In this document: positions 1-11,886 of the stretch, piece after piece
How positions within the stretch are numbered: position 1 is the stretch's first letter
How the letters are laid out: each line of letters opens with the position of its first letter
Assembly: GCA_026724425.1 (NCBI GenBank)
Contig: JAIUCV010000001.1
Span: 22,195,802 to 22,259,801 of the forward strand
Reading direction: 5' to 3'
Origin: Erythrophleum ivorense
Lineage: Eukaryota; Streptophyta; Magnoliopsida; Fabales; Fabaceae
DNA: 64,000 bases
The notes under the pieces: model-generated
Told to the model about the DNA's origin: nothing
Seen by the model: the letters and a program-made list of their open reading frames with translations, nothing else
Databases searched by the model: none
Translations under genes and position numbers: made by a program

Positions 1-708
1 AATAAGAGGTTGTATGCTAAACTTAGTAAATGTGAGTTTTGGCTAACCGAGGTGAAATTCTTAGGTCATATGACATCACGAGAAAGGGTCACAGTAGATC
101 TCCATAAAGTGAAAGCCGCATTACAGTGGGATAAACCTATGACTATCACCTAAGTTAAAAGTTGCCTAGGTTTGATAGGATATTATAAATGATTTATCCA
201 GGGCTTTTCTTAGATAGCCTTGCCACTCACGAGGCTAACTAGGAAAGATACACCTTTCATATGAGATGATAGATGTTAGAGGAGTTTCCAGGAGTTGAAA
301 CTCCATTTGACCACTACCTCTGTACTGATTATCCCTGACCCTAGTGAACCATTTATGGTTTATAGTGATGCCTCGAGGAAAGGGTTAGGTTGTATGTTGA
401 TGCAGCAGGGTAGAGTAGTAGCGTATGCCTCTAGACAATTGAGGCCTCATGAGGAGAATTATCCCACACATGACTTAAAATTAGCTGTCGTAGTGTTCAC
501 TTTTAAAATATGAAGGCATTATTTATATAGTGCAACCATATAGATCTATAGTGACCACAAGAGTCTGAAATACCTGTCTAATCAAAAGGAACTCAACATG
601 AGATAGAAGAGATAGATGGAATTCCTAAAAGATTATGATTATATGTTAAAGTATTATCTGAGTAAAGCTAATATGGTGGCTAATACCTTGAGTAGAAAAT
701 CCATTTAT
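1..708 (+). pseudogene. Chromovirus A reverse transcriptase C-terminus and RNase H
   Basis: Frame 1 reads through the RT connection and RNase H of a Ty3/gypsy polyprotein. Visible motifs are EVKFLGH near the start, the RT-RNase H linker around LPLTRLTRKD, the RNase H start VYSDASRKGLGCMLMQ (361-408), YASRQLRPHE (424-453) and DHKSLKYLSNQKELNM (553-600), ending with ANTLSRKS. The RNase H D-E-D residues can be followed. About nine in-frame stops break the frame and no clear frameshift is seen. Several stops lie where the family normally has W, Q or R, as expected from deamination of methylated cytosines. The catalytic YxDD of RT would lie left of the window. It is a non-functional relic. Confidence 0.88.
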
Positions 709-845
709 GCAGCCCATATTATGATTAGGAAGCAGGAACTCCTAAAGAAGGTTAAGAATTTGAACCTCTCCTGCTAGGTGGTAGCAGGTAGATTATATTT
801 GGGTGAAACCCGAATTAAGAATGATTTAAGAACCCATATCTTAGG
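709..845 (+). pseudogene. Chromovirus A RNase H-integrase linker
   Basis: This short piece lies between the RNase H end and the El1 insertion. It reads as degenerate linker sequence before the integrase zinc finger and has stops. It ends with the 5-bp target TTAGG (841-845) that El1 duplicated. Confidence 0.55.
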
Positions 846-1423
846 TGTAACATCCGGTCTCTCCGTAAAAGTGAGAAACGCAATGTTCGGTTTCTCTGTA
901 AACGTAAAAAAATGGGCCAAATATAAAAGGAAGTCCTCGAAATAGAAAGAATTGGGGCCAACTAAAATTATGATAAAATTTTAAATAATAGAAAATGAGG
1001 ATTTGAGTCTTGAGTTGCCCAGAAATCAAGGTCAGAGTGATTCGATAAATTTGCCAAAAGGCCAGTGGCATTTTCGTAAATATGGGCACTTTTTGAAATA
1101 CTCATAGGATGGCTTTTTAAATGGAAATTTTGAGTTGCCCAGGGTTCTCAGAGGTCCCAAAAACCATGGGAAGTCTCGAGACCGGTAAAGCCCTTCCGAT
1201 GTACTCTTTTCGATGTCAGTTGACCCGAACTTTGACCGATTCGTTTGGAAAGGTTTTAGCTCCAATTTGAGTGATTTCAAAGGCATTTTATTAAATTGGG
1301 AACTTATTTGTTATGATGGAAAAGATGGTTCTCAAAAAGGAGCTAAAACAAAGTAGAAACAAAAATGCAAAGTATGAAAGGGCAAAAATGAAATTTAAGT
1401 GTTAAAGGAAGCTTCCAAACTCT

Positions 1424-1432
1424 TTTTATAAG
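1424..1432 (+). promoter_or_regulatory. TATA-like box of El1 LTR
   Basis: The sequence TTTTTATAA sits about 580 bp into the LTR, followed by a C/T-rich leader with small GTAAG sites. Other family members have stronger TATA boxes at the matching place (El2, El5, B), so this is the probable U3/R promoter. No transcript evidence is available. Confidence 0.4.
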
Positions 1433-2889
1433 TCACGTTCTTCCTCTCCTTCATTAAACCGACTTGCTTCTGCCCATTTTCAGAGAAGAACTCCAGCTTC
1501 TTAGGCGCACAAGAGAAGGAGGATTTTGGATGAAGAAATTCAAGAAAAAGGTAAGAAACTTTAAGAAATTCCATATCCTTCCTTCTTCAAACTTGCTCCC
1601 CTCCTCTCAAGCTTTATTTCTATGGTTTTAATGGAGAGTTTGGTGCTGTTTTGGGGGCATAACAGAGAGGGAAATTTCGAAAATTGAGGGAGTAAGCCAA
1701 CCAAGTGGAAGAGCAAGCAAAGGAAAGCAAGAAAACAAGGTAAAACTTCCATTCTTTGGTAGTTCCTTCCTCCCCCTCCCTCTTGCACGAATTTGGGCAC
1801 CATGAGCCCAATTTTTAGGGGCTGTTTTCTGCCCAATTTATGGAAGGATTAGAGGTTTTGGAGTTCAAGGATTAAGAATGAACCAATAGAATCAAGAAAG
1901 GGGCATTAGGAAACAAGATGGAACCATTAGGGATCCAAATGCTCCCTTGCAAATTTGATTTTATATGAATGTTCTTAGACTTAATTGAATGTTTAAACAT
2001 GCTCCTAAGATCCCTAGAGAGCTTCCCACATGCATCTCCCATCCAAGAAAGCAAAGAAATTGCAAGAAAAATCAATGAACTTTAAGCTAGAAAAGTGTAG
2101 AGCTCTTGAACACTTTACAAAAACTGATTTGATATATGGGTTTCCTTGCATGTGTGAGTATTTGATTGAGCTCCTAAGACCTCTAGGAATCCTCACAAGT
2201 GTGTCTCCCATCAAGGAAAAATCAAGAAGGCCATGAACTCTTCTTCCCCCCATAGTCTTGGCCTATGAAAGTTCCTATAGCTAGGGAGAGTTTTAAATTT
2301 TTCTAAGGCTATTCTTGAGTCATATGTGATGAGTGAAGATGAGTAGAGGCCTTAGAAAAAATTTAGAACTCAAAGAAAGTGAATTGGTGCCATAGGTTCC
2401 ATATTAGGACTTAAAGAAGCAACATGATGCTAGGCCCTTTGTTTTAATGATATGATGACTCCAAGAGGTTTAAAAGGAGTCAAGAATCATAATTGAAAAG
2501 AAAGAATAAGGCCTAAAAGTCATTTGATGGGTGTTACTTCATTAGGTGTGATTATGGACCATAATGGAGCCTATAGAGCAATCTAGTGTTTTATCAAGTG
2601 ATATAGCCTTAGAATATGTTTCATAGACCTAATTGGCTCCTATAAATTGTATCTAGGCCAAGAGAAACTATTTCCACCAAATTGTGGGTGCGTGGATAAA
2701 AGAGGAGGCTTGAGAGCTAAGGAAAAAGTGTGTGAAATTATGCAAGGTAGCTCTCTCCACCTTCTCTCATGCATGGATGTGTGTTTAGCTTGTTTTAGAA
2801 TGTGTGTATGTGTATTTTCAAGCTAAGAAAAGTATGCTAGCATGCTTTTATATTCCATGATGCTTGATGCCATGTTTTGTTTTAAATGA

Positions 2890-3130
2890 ATCTATGATGT
2901 TGTATGAGTTTGCTTGAGTGAGGAGAGGCCAAGAACTCTTCCCTTTGGTGAGGATGAGCCAAGAACCCTTGAGCTTGGTTGAGACAAAGTAAAGAGTCTC
3001 CCTAGAGCAAAGTGGGCTCCCAAGAGTATGGTTGAGTCCAAAGTGCTTAAAGAATGGGTGAGGCAAGTCCAAAATCCATGAGGAGAAGTGTGAGGCAATC
3101 CAAACACTTAGTGAGCTCTTGAATGTCTTG
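2890..3130 (+). repeat. Degenerate ~28-bp minisatellite in El1 LTR
   Basis: Repeated phrases of the kind GGTTGAG...CCAAGAACCCTT and GGGTGAGGCAAGTCC recur about every 25-32 bp. The same zone exists in El2 (about 7460-7690, reverse) and El3 (about 13920-14140), and in clearer form in the LTR of A (11679-11872). The antisense strand of this zone is open for about 70-100 codons in all three solo LTRs, which probably reflects the repeat and not a gene. Confidence 0.6.
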
Positions 3131-4725
3131 CATGATTGATTCACATGCCAAAGTTACTTTAAAATGCCTATGATTTCTACTTTCTCCATGCATGCATATA
3201 TGAAACTTGCTTGCACATATTATGTGTGATTGAATGGGTGATGAGCTATTGGGATTCTTTGAATCTCATCCCCTCCTCTCCAATGCTCTAAGATGCTAGG
3301 TGGACCAAGTAGCTATGGTGAAGGGAGCCAACAACCATGAAAGAAGGAGATTGACAAGCCTAGACCTAGTTTGTATTCTTTTTGAGCCATAATGATGTAT
3401 ATGATTATTGTAAATGGCACATGACCCTTGAGACACATGTAAATATGATATTATGTGATGTATACATGTATGGATATGATGTATGAACTTTAGAAATGAA
3501 TTTGGGTATGTAATGCCAAGTTATGCAAATTGGAAGTTTGATGCAAATGTATATAAATGTGGGTTGAATGGCCAAAATGAGATGCATGAGTTTTGGGACC
3601 CTTTGGGCAGCTCACACAAGTCTAAAATATGCTTTTAAACTTGCCCAAAAGGTGCCAAGACCAAGGGGAATCCATTTGGCAATTTTGGTACCCAATATGG
3701 AGCCAAAATTGACCATAATGGAACCCTATGCCATTTTTTGGCCAAATGAGTTAGTCTTGCCCTGAAACTTGGCATGCAATTAGGTCTCATTAAGAGCTTT
3801 TTGAGAAGCTAAAGATCATAATTTTCGGAGACCTATAGAATATTTGATGAATTTTCAAATTTGGGATTTTTCATGGATTCTGGTATTGGTACTGTTCATA
3901 CTGGCAGTTTTGAATTCTATGTCACCCGATGGCCAAATGATATCCAATGCTTATGAAATTTTATATGCATAAACTAGAGGTTATAAGATTTCTGTGGCCA
4001 CCGAGATCACCTCATTTGGAGGTCTAGAGAGGAAGATATGAATTTTCGAAGGTTCTGCTCAGTATCAGACATCTTGCCAGACCCGAGGTACGGTTCCATC
4101 TATTTTCGGGAGTTTGGCTTGATGAACTGATCTAGAGATATTTTTAATCTCTATTTAACATCCATATATTTCCATATTGATATCATTTGTAAGCATTGGA
4201 TTTTTTTGGAATTAGTTAGACATTTTTGAAGTCCATATCAGTAAATTGTGACAGTATCAGGAACCCCTCCGACCAGTAGATGATTTCGCCTGTCAAATGC
4301 ATTATATATGAGATTTTAAGACTTATACATATTTTTAGCATGAAGTATACATCTTAAGCTTTCCAGAATGACTGAGATTATATGTTTCAATTTTTCTGGA
4401 TTTATTTGTGAATTTTCAAACTTTGCCCAGAAATGAGGCCAAGTCTGCCGAAAATGAATCTACATGTCTCATATCCCTTTTTGGTTTCCACGGGTTTAAA
4501 GCTAGTTTTTGTGATTGAAATGAGTTCTAATTATGCAAATAAATATGAGGATGCATAGAATGAGCTCACACAGTCCACGTGACACCGAATGGGTTTTTGG
4601 ATATGATGACTTGCAAATAGAAGTCCAAATCTTCATGCCTCCTTTATGATAATTATGTGTATGTTTCATGATAATTATGCTATTCAAAGGCATGAGATGA
4701 GCTAGAATTATGGTGTTACATTAGG

Positions 4726-5867
4726 TGCCTAGAGAGAGGATGAATTTTCGAGACAAATCAGGAATAAGATTTCCTAAGGTAGGACATCAAACTTCAGGGT
4801 ATCTAAGGATGGTATAATCATGTACTAGGATAGAATTTGTGTGCCTAGTAGTAATAAGTTGAGAAAGAGAATCTTAAAAGAGATGCATAAGAATAAATAC
4901 ACTATCCACCCTGATGCCACCAAGATGTATCGGGATCTGAAAAAAAAATTTATGATGGCCAGGAATGAAAAATAAGGTGACAAAGTATGTGATGAGATAT
5001 TTAGTGTGTCAGAGGATGAAGGTAGGGTACCAAGGACCCGCTGGGTTGTTGCAACCCTTGAATATCCCTGAGTGAAAGTGGGATAGCATAATTATGTATT
5101 TCATTATGGGGTTACCCAGAATATCCTCCAGACATGATGCTATCTACGTAATTATGGATAAATCAATGAAGTCTGCATATTTTTTAGCCATTAGGGCTAC
5201 TCACACACTAGTTAGATTAGCCTAGTTATATAATAGAAAGATAGTATGACTTCATGGAGTACCCAATATCATAATATCTGACAGAGACCTCAGGTTCACA
5301 TTAAACTTTTAGAGGTCATTACAGCATGCCTTAGGGATCAGGTTGCGGTTCAATACCGCTTATCACCCTCATACAGATGGTCAGACTGAGAAGACCATAT
5401 AGGCTCTATAAGACATATTGAAAGCATATGTGTTAGAAATGAAAGTTAACTAGAATGTGTATCTACCATTAGCAGAGTGTGTATTTAATAACAACTACTA
5501 TTCTAGTATTCAGATGGCCCCCTTATGAGGCTCTGTATGGGAGAAAATATAGATCCCCTTTGTGTTAGGTCGAGCTAAGTAAGAGGAATCTGATAGAACC
5601 TAAAATAGTAGACCAGACCACCCAGCAAATAGAATTAATTAGAAAGAAGCTTTTCATGCCCTAAAGTAGACAGGAGAGTTATGCTAATAAAAGAAGGCCA
5701 TTAGAGTTTGAGATTGGAGACCATGTGTTCATCTGAGTGTCTCTAGTGACTGGGGTAAGTTGATCTATAAGGGTAAAGAAGTTCAGTCCTAAGTATATTA
5801 GTCCATTTGGAATCCTTGAGAGAATTGGACTCGTAGCCTATCGAATAGCCCTACCTCCTAACCTAGC
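4726..5867 (+). pseudogene. Chromovirus A integrase
   Basis: Resuming after El1, the sequence carries the integrase zinc-finger approach (HPDATKMYRDLK near 4910), PAGLLQPLNIPE near 5040, the catalytic-core strand with YVIMDKSMKSAYFLAI (5146-5196 region), the second-aspartate region IIISDRDLRFT (near 5270) and YHPHTDGQTEKTI around the glutamate (near 5365-5400). It ends in the GPF/GPY-type region ERIGLVAYRIALPPNLAQ just before El2. Multiple stops and small indels break it. The domain order matches a chromovirus and the piece is dead. Confidence 0.85.
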
Positions 5868-5872
5868 CCAAG

Positions 5873-8800
5873 TGTAACACCATAAAATCTAGCTCATCTC
5901 ATGCCTTTAAATGACTTAATATCATGAAGGATGTAAGTTTCTCATAGAAAGGCAAGGAAAATAATAAATATTTTTGCATTGCGTCGTATCTAAAAATTCA
6001 TTCCGATGTCACGTGGACCGTGTGAGCTCATACTATGCCCCCTTATATTTAATTACATTATTACAACTCATTTGTATCCCAAAAGCATACCTACAATTCA
6101 TGCAAACTGAAAAGAGACATGGGAAGTTGGTATTCATTCTCGGCTAGAATTGGCTTTATTTTTGGGCAAATTTTGGAAAATCATAACTAAATCTAGAAAA
6201 ATTGAAATCCTACAATATTGGTCATTCTGGAAATCTTGGGATGTCTACTTCATGATAAAAATATGTACAAGTCATAACATCCCATACACAAGGCATTTGA
6301 CAGGTGAAATAGCCTAGAGGTCAAACTAGGTCCTGATGCTATCATAGTTTACTGATATGAATTTCAAAAATGTCTAATTAATTTCAAAAATATCCAATCC
6401 ATGCAAATGATACAAATCTGGAAATCTGTGGATGTCAACTAGAGGGGAAAAATATCTCCAGATCAGTTCATCAAGCCTAGATCTCAGAAATTGATGGAAC
6501 AATACTTCTGGTTGGACAAGGTTACTAATATAGGATAGAAACTTTAAAAATTCATATCTCCCTCTCTAGACCTCCAAATGAGGTGCTTCTAGTTGAACGA
6601 GTCACTTTGATTGCCTAGTTTCTCTATATAAAATTTTATGGCAATTGGACATCATTTAAGTCTCATGTGATAGAAACCATTTTTGGACCATTGTAACAGT
6701 GCATCAAATCATTTCCATAAATTTTGACAACTTTGGAAAATCATCAAATATTCTGTAGACTTCCAAAAATTATGAAATTTAGATTCCCAAAAAACTCTCA
6801 AGGAGACCTAATTGTATGCCATATCTCAGATCAAAACTAACTCATTTGGCTAAAAAGTGACATAGGGTTCCATAATGGTCAATTTTGGCTCCTTATAGGG
6901 TACCAAAGTTGCCAAATGGATTTCCCTTGGTCTTGGCACCTTTTGGGCAAGTCTAAAAGTACATTTGAAACTTAATTGAGTTTCCCAAATGGTCCCAAAC
7001 TTTATGCATCTCATTTTGGCCATTCAACCCACACTTATACATACTTTCATCAAAGTTCCATCTTGCACACTTTGGCATTACATACTCAAAATAAGGGCTA
7101 TGGGTCATATATCATTTCCATACATCTAAACATCATATAATAGTATATTTACACATGCCTCAAGGTTCATGGTACATCTACAACATCATACACATTATGA
7201 ACCATCATTATGATTTCAAAATGGCAAAATAATACATAAGCTTGTCAATCCTTGCTCTTCATAGTTATTGGCTCCCTTCACCATAATTACTTAGTCCACT
7301 TAGCATGTTAAATCATTGGAAAGGAGGGGATGAGATTCAAAGAATCTTAATAGCTCATATCCCATTCAATCACACATAATATGTGCAAACAAGCTTTACA
7401 AATGTATGCAAGGAGAAAATAAAAGCCACAGACATTTTAAAGGCAAACTTGGCATGTGAACCACTCATACAAATCATTTAAGAGCTCACCAAGTGTTTGG
7501 ATTGGCCTCACACTTCTCCTCATGGATTTTGGACTTACCTCACCCATTCTTGAGCACTTTGGACTCAAACAAACTCTTGGGAGCCCACTTTGCTTTTGGG
7601 AGACTCTTTGTTTTGTCTCAACCAAGTTCAAGGGTTCTTGGCTCATTCTCACCAAAGGAAAAAATTCTTGGCCTCTCCACACTCAAGCAAAGTCAAACAA
7701 ACATCATGCACTAATTAGAAAACATAATATGGCATCAAGGATCATGGTATATAAAAGCATGCTAGCATACTTTTCATAGCTTGGAAAGACACATACACAC
7801 ATTCCAAACCAAGCTAAACACATATCCATGCATGAAAGAAAGTAGAGAGAGCTACCTTGCACCAATTCACACACTTTTCTTCTTGGATTTCCCTCCTTTG
7901 CCTCGACTATACACCCAAAAAAGTGTAAGGAAGGTTTTTCTTGGCCTAGACATGATTTAAGGAAGTTAATTAGGCTTATGGAATGACTTCTAAAGCTACA
8001 TAAATTGCCTAGACCTTAGCTTGCCTTATAACCTCATTATGGTCCATATAGGTACCTAATGAAGCAACACTCCTCAAGGCCTTATTCTTTCTTTTCAAAT
8101 ATGATTCTTGACTCTTTTTAATCCTTTTCGAGTCATCACATTATTAAGACAAAAGACCTAGAACCATGTTGCTTCTTTAGGTCATATTATGGAACCTAAG
8201 GCACCAAATCAATTTCTATGAGTTCTAAATTTTTTCCAAGGCATCCCTTCATCTTCATTCATCAAATATGACTCAATAATGGCCTTAGAAAAATTTAAAA
8301 CTCTCCCCCACACCTAGAACTCTTCTTGACCGAGACATGCCTAAGTTTAGGGCTTCTTGGAGTTGTCTTTGTTTTCTTGAAGGAGGAAGCTTGTGGGGAG
8401 CATCTTAGGTGTCTCGAGAACTTATTTAAACTCTTACTTAGATCTAGGAAGCATCATACAAATTTAGAAATTGGAAGGTGCACTTAAAACCCTAGGTTTT
8501 GCATCTTGATTTCTAATGCCTATTTCTTAGTTTTCTTTGCATATTCTTATTCTCCTCCATCAAATACCTAAGAATCATCCTTGGTTTGGTTGAAAATCTA
8601 ACTCCTTGGGGCTGTCTATGTCTAGGTTGAAATGCTCAAAGGAAGGGAGGAAGAAGACCAAGTGGAAGAATTACAAAATACCTTGTTTTCCTTGAATTTC
8701 CTTGCTTGTTCTTGCTTTCCTTGGCTTCCTTACTTGAATTTCAAAATTTCCCCTCTGTTCTCCCTTCAAAATAGCCCTCAAAATTTCAGAAAAATCATGG

Positions 8801-9549
8801 AAAAGAAGAGGGAAAAAGAGGAAAAGAGATTGGTAGAGAGAAAGCATGAAAAATAAGCAAAATTCCATACCTAAAGACTTGAATTTTTCCTCCTTCTTCC
8901 CTTCTCTTTGTGCACCACTCTCCAAGGGATTTGCTTCTATTTTGGGGCTGGAAATTCTGAAGTGAAATGACGGAGACTGTGAGGCACCACCTATATATAG
9001 CTAAGGCAAGATGACTTTTTCAAAAATTCTAATTTTTCCCTTCGTACTTTGCATTTCTGTTTCTTCTTCATTTTAGCTCCTTTTTTAGAATCATCTTTCC
9101 CATTATAAAATTCAAGTTCCCAATTAAGAAAAATGGCTTTGGAATCAATCAAATTGGAGCTAAAACCTTTCCGAAAGGATCCGTCAAAGTTCAAGCATAT
9201 CAACGTTGGAAAACGTCCACCGGAGGGGATTTAACTGTCCTGGGGCTTCCTATAATTTTTAGGGCCTTTGAGAACCCTAGAGAACTAAAAACTTTAGTTT
9301 AAAAAGCCTTCCTGTGTGAATTCCAAAAATTACCCGAAATTACGAAAATGTCATTACGTTTCGTAAGGTTTCCATCAAAATATGTTTCTTCATTCTAGCT
9401 CCATTTTTTCTTCTATCTAAGGCTACAATTCTCATTTTTAGGAAGCTAGAATGTTCCTCAATTTTTTTAGAACCTTAACTAATTCATTTTGGTGGACTTA
9501 CTTTAAAAACACGACTGTTTCCATCGTTTAACGAAAACCAGACATTACA
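5873..9549 (-). mobile_element. El2: solo LTR, family 1, reverse orientation
   Basis: On the plus strand this 3677-bp element starts TGTAACACCATAA and ends GACATTACA, the reverse complement of the El1 ends. Perfect target duplications CCAAG lie at 5868-5872 and 9550-9554. It cuts the integrase of A in the codons for LAQVHN, and the A frame resumes exactly after it, which supports the boundaries. It has no internal domain, so it is read as a solo LTR. A TATA box lies on the minus strand at 8991-9000. Confidence 0.87.
8991..9000 (-). promoter_or_regulatory. TATA box of El2 LTR
   Basis: On the minus strand the sequence is CTATATATAG, placed about 550 bp into the LTR as in El1 and El5. Downstream on the minus strand lies a leader with AAGGTA-type sites. 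It is likely the LTR core promoter by position and homology. Confidence 0.5.
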
Positions 9550-9554
9550 CCAAG

Positions 9555-9846
9555 TCCACAACTTTTTCTATGTCTCCTAATTGAAAAAGTATTTACTAGA
9601 CCCCTCACATGTCATAAAATATGAGCATATTCAATTGCAAGAAAATCTTTTCTATGTAGTGAAGCTAGAGAAAATTGTGGACGCCAAGCTGAGATAGCAA
9701 AGAAATAAGAACATTCCTTTAATAAAAGTGATTTGGAAGGATCTGATATCTGAGGAGGCAACCTGGGAGCTCGAGGAAGAGATGAGGTAGAAAAACCCAA
9801 AGGTATTTCCCTGAGGTACGTATTTAAATTTTGAAGATGAAATTTA
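9555..9846 (+). pseudogene. Chromovirus A integrase C-terminus and chromodomain
   Basis: After El2 the frame continues with VHNFFYVS..LKKYLLDPSHV, the usual link to the C-terminal domain. A chromodomain-like stretch follows, with LIKVIWKD (about 9718-9741) and EEATWELEEEMR (about 9753-9788). Its aromatic residues and EATWE motif are typical of plant chromoviruses. In this class the chromodomain is thought to steer insertion to heterochromatin. Stops interrupt it. The polypurine tract follows directly. Confidence 0.85.
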
Positions 9847-9848
9847 CT

Positions 9849-9863
9849 TTAAGGGGTGGAAAA
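9849..9863 (+). other. Polypurine tract of chromovirus A
   Basis: The purine-rich run TTTAAGGGGTGGAAAA lies directly before the TG of the 3' LTR at 9864. It is the expected plus-strand DNA primer site. Confidence 0.75.
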
Positions 9864-11678
9864 TGTAATAAACAATTTTTTGTAAAATGTCAGAATTGAA
9901 CCGTATAAAAGCAAGTCTCCTGAGACGAGTAATCTAAGGCTAAATAAATTTTGGATAAAATTTTAATAATGAAAAATGAATATTTGAGTCTTAAGTTACC
10001 CAAAAATCGGGCTAGAGTAATTTAAAAATTTTTCTGACAGTCTAGTAGCATTTTGATAAATATGGGCATTTTTTGGAAAACTCACAAAAGGGTTTTTTAA
10101 ATAGAAAATTTGAGCTTTCTAGGATTCTCAGAGGCCCTGATGTGCATTTTTGAATGACGATTAACCTAAACTTTGATCACTTCATTCAAGAAGGTTGTAG
10201 CTTCAAATTGAATGATTCTAAAGGTATTTTATAAGTTTAGGAACCTAAATTTATTATGAAAAAGACGGTTCTCAAAAAGAAGCTAAAACGAAGCTAAAAC
10301 GAAAATGTCACATATGCAGGATGTAAACGTCATTTCTTTTAACAAATTCTTCTTGAAAATTCTACATAAAACACATCCTATTTTCCAGCTTCATCTAACC
10401 AACTTTCCTTCATCCAAAAAAGAGAAGAGGGCTAAAGAGAAAGACGCACTAAGAGAAGCCAAGAAGAAGGGAGAAAATTAAGGAAAAAGGGTAAGAAAAT
10501 TTAAGAATTTATGGTCTTTCTCCTTGCAAATTCATTCTCCTCTCTTTGCTTCATTTTTCCATGGTTTTGGTGAGTGAAACAATTCTATTTTAGCCTTGAA
10601 CTAGAGGGGAAAAGTTAGAAATTCAAAGAGGAAGCTAAGGCAAAGAGAAACACTCTTGAAGGAGGCTTGAATCTAAGGTAATTCCTTGTCGTTGGTTGCT
10701 TCTTCCTCTTCTTCTTGTTTTCTCTTTCATGTTTCAGTCAAGAATAAAACCATGGGAAGGGAGAAATTTTTTGTCCAAGAACAAGAGAGAAACTTGGGTT
10801 TTAGACTATAGGGAGTTGGAATATGCCAAAAAATTACAAGAGAAACCAATGAATTTCAAGTTAGGAAAGTGTAGAGCTCTTAAAAATGTAATGTAAAAAC
10901 TGATTTGATATGTGAATTTTCTTGCATGTGTGAGTATTTATTTGAGCTCCTAAGACCTCTAGGAAGCCTCCCAAATGTCTCTCCCATCAAGGAAAAATCA
11001 AAAATCATATGGGCTCTATCCTCCCCCATAATTTTAGCTAAGCTTGGAAGAATAGGCTAGGGAATGTTTTGATTTATTTGAGGCTTGGTTTAAGACTTCA
11101 TATGATGGAAGAAGGTGGAAGGAACCCTTGGAAAAAATTTAGAAGCCATAGATTGAGAGATGAGGCAATGGCTTCCATAATGTAGTCTTATGAAGCAACA
11201 TGTATCTAGGCTTTTGAGAGTGTGTGTGTGATGGCTCCAAGGACCTTAAATGAAGTCAAGAGGCCTAGATATGGAAAGAACATGGAGCCAAGAGCTTGAA
11301 TTTTGGTAGTTGCTTCATTAGGCCATTAATGGAACCAATATGAGACTAATGGAACAAAGTGTGTTCTTAAAAGTAAATTTAATGCTTTGACTTATTTCAA
11401 GAATATAATTGAGTGTTGTTCATTGTGTTTAGGATAAGAAAGGTAAGCCCCATCTAGTTGTGGTTGTGGAACCAAGAAATGGAGAAATAATCAAAGTAAA
11501 GCTTGGATTTCCATCAAGGTAGCTCTCCACCCTATTCTTGTTTACATTCTTATGTGTGCATGTGTCATTGTGTGTTTATGTGTGCCTTTGTATCTTGAAA
11601 CATGCCACTTAATGTTATAATGTTATATTGGTACCAATATACTTCCTTGAATGTGAATTGATTGTGAAATTGCTCATA

Positions 11679-11872
11679 AGGGTGAGGTGGTGCCAAAAGT
11701 TCCTTGATATGGTTGAGGAGAAGATGCCAAAAGTCTCTAGGCATGGGTGAGACCAATCCAAAAGGTTCATGGATAGGTGAGGCCAAGTCAAATGTCCCTA
11801 AGCCAAGGGTAAGGCTAATCCAACAATCCTAGAAATAGGGTGAGGCTAAATCGAAGTCCCCTAGAACTTATT
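11679..11872 (+). repeat. ~31-bp minisatellite in the LTR of A, about six units
   Basis: About six imperfect head-to-tail units follow the pattern GGGTGAGGC-(n)-CCAAAAGTCCCTAGGCA, each 30-32 bp. The zone is positionally equivalent to the weaker repeat in El1, El2 and El3, so the array predates the split of these copies and was kept or re-homogenised in A. Confidence 0.7.
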
Positions 11873-11886
11873 CTAACCTTGGTTAT

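Larger units (their letters stand above)
846..4720 (+). mobile_element. El1: solo LTR, family 1, inside chromovirus A pol
   Basis: A 3875-bp sequence begins TGTAACATCC and ends ATGGTGTTACA. It is flanked by perfect 5-bp target duplications TTAGG (841-845 and 4721-4725). It is bordered on both sides by A polyprotein sequence and has no internal coding domain, so it fits a solo LTR left by recombination between the two LTRs of a full element. Copies of the same family occur at El2, El3 and El5, and A and B carry related LTRs. Open frames inside are on mixed strands and match no protein I know. A TATA-like box lies at 1424-1432, and AAGGTA motifs at 1548, 1737 and 2744 are shared with the other copies. 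Confidence 0.85.

Noticed and set aside
841..4693. Minus- and plus-strand open frames of 60-100 codons inside El1
   Set aside because: They lie within a non-coding LTR, have no recognisable motif, and most are not kept in sister copies.
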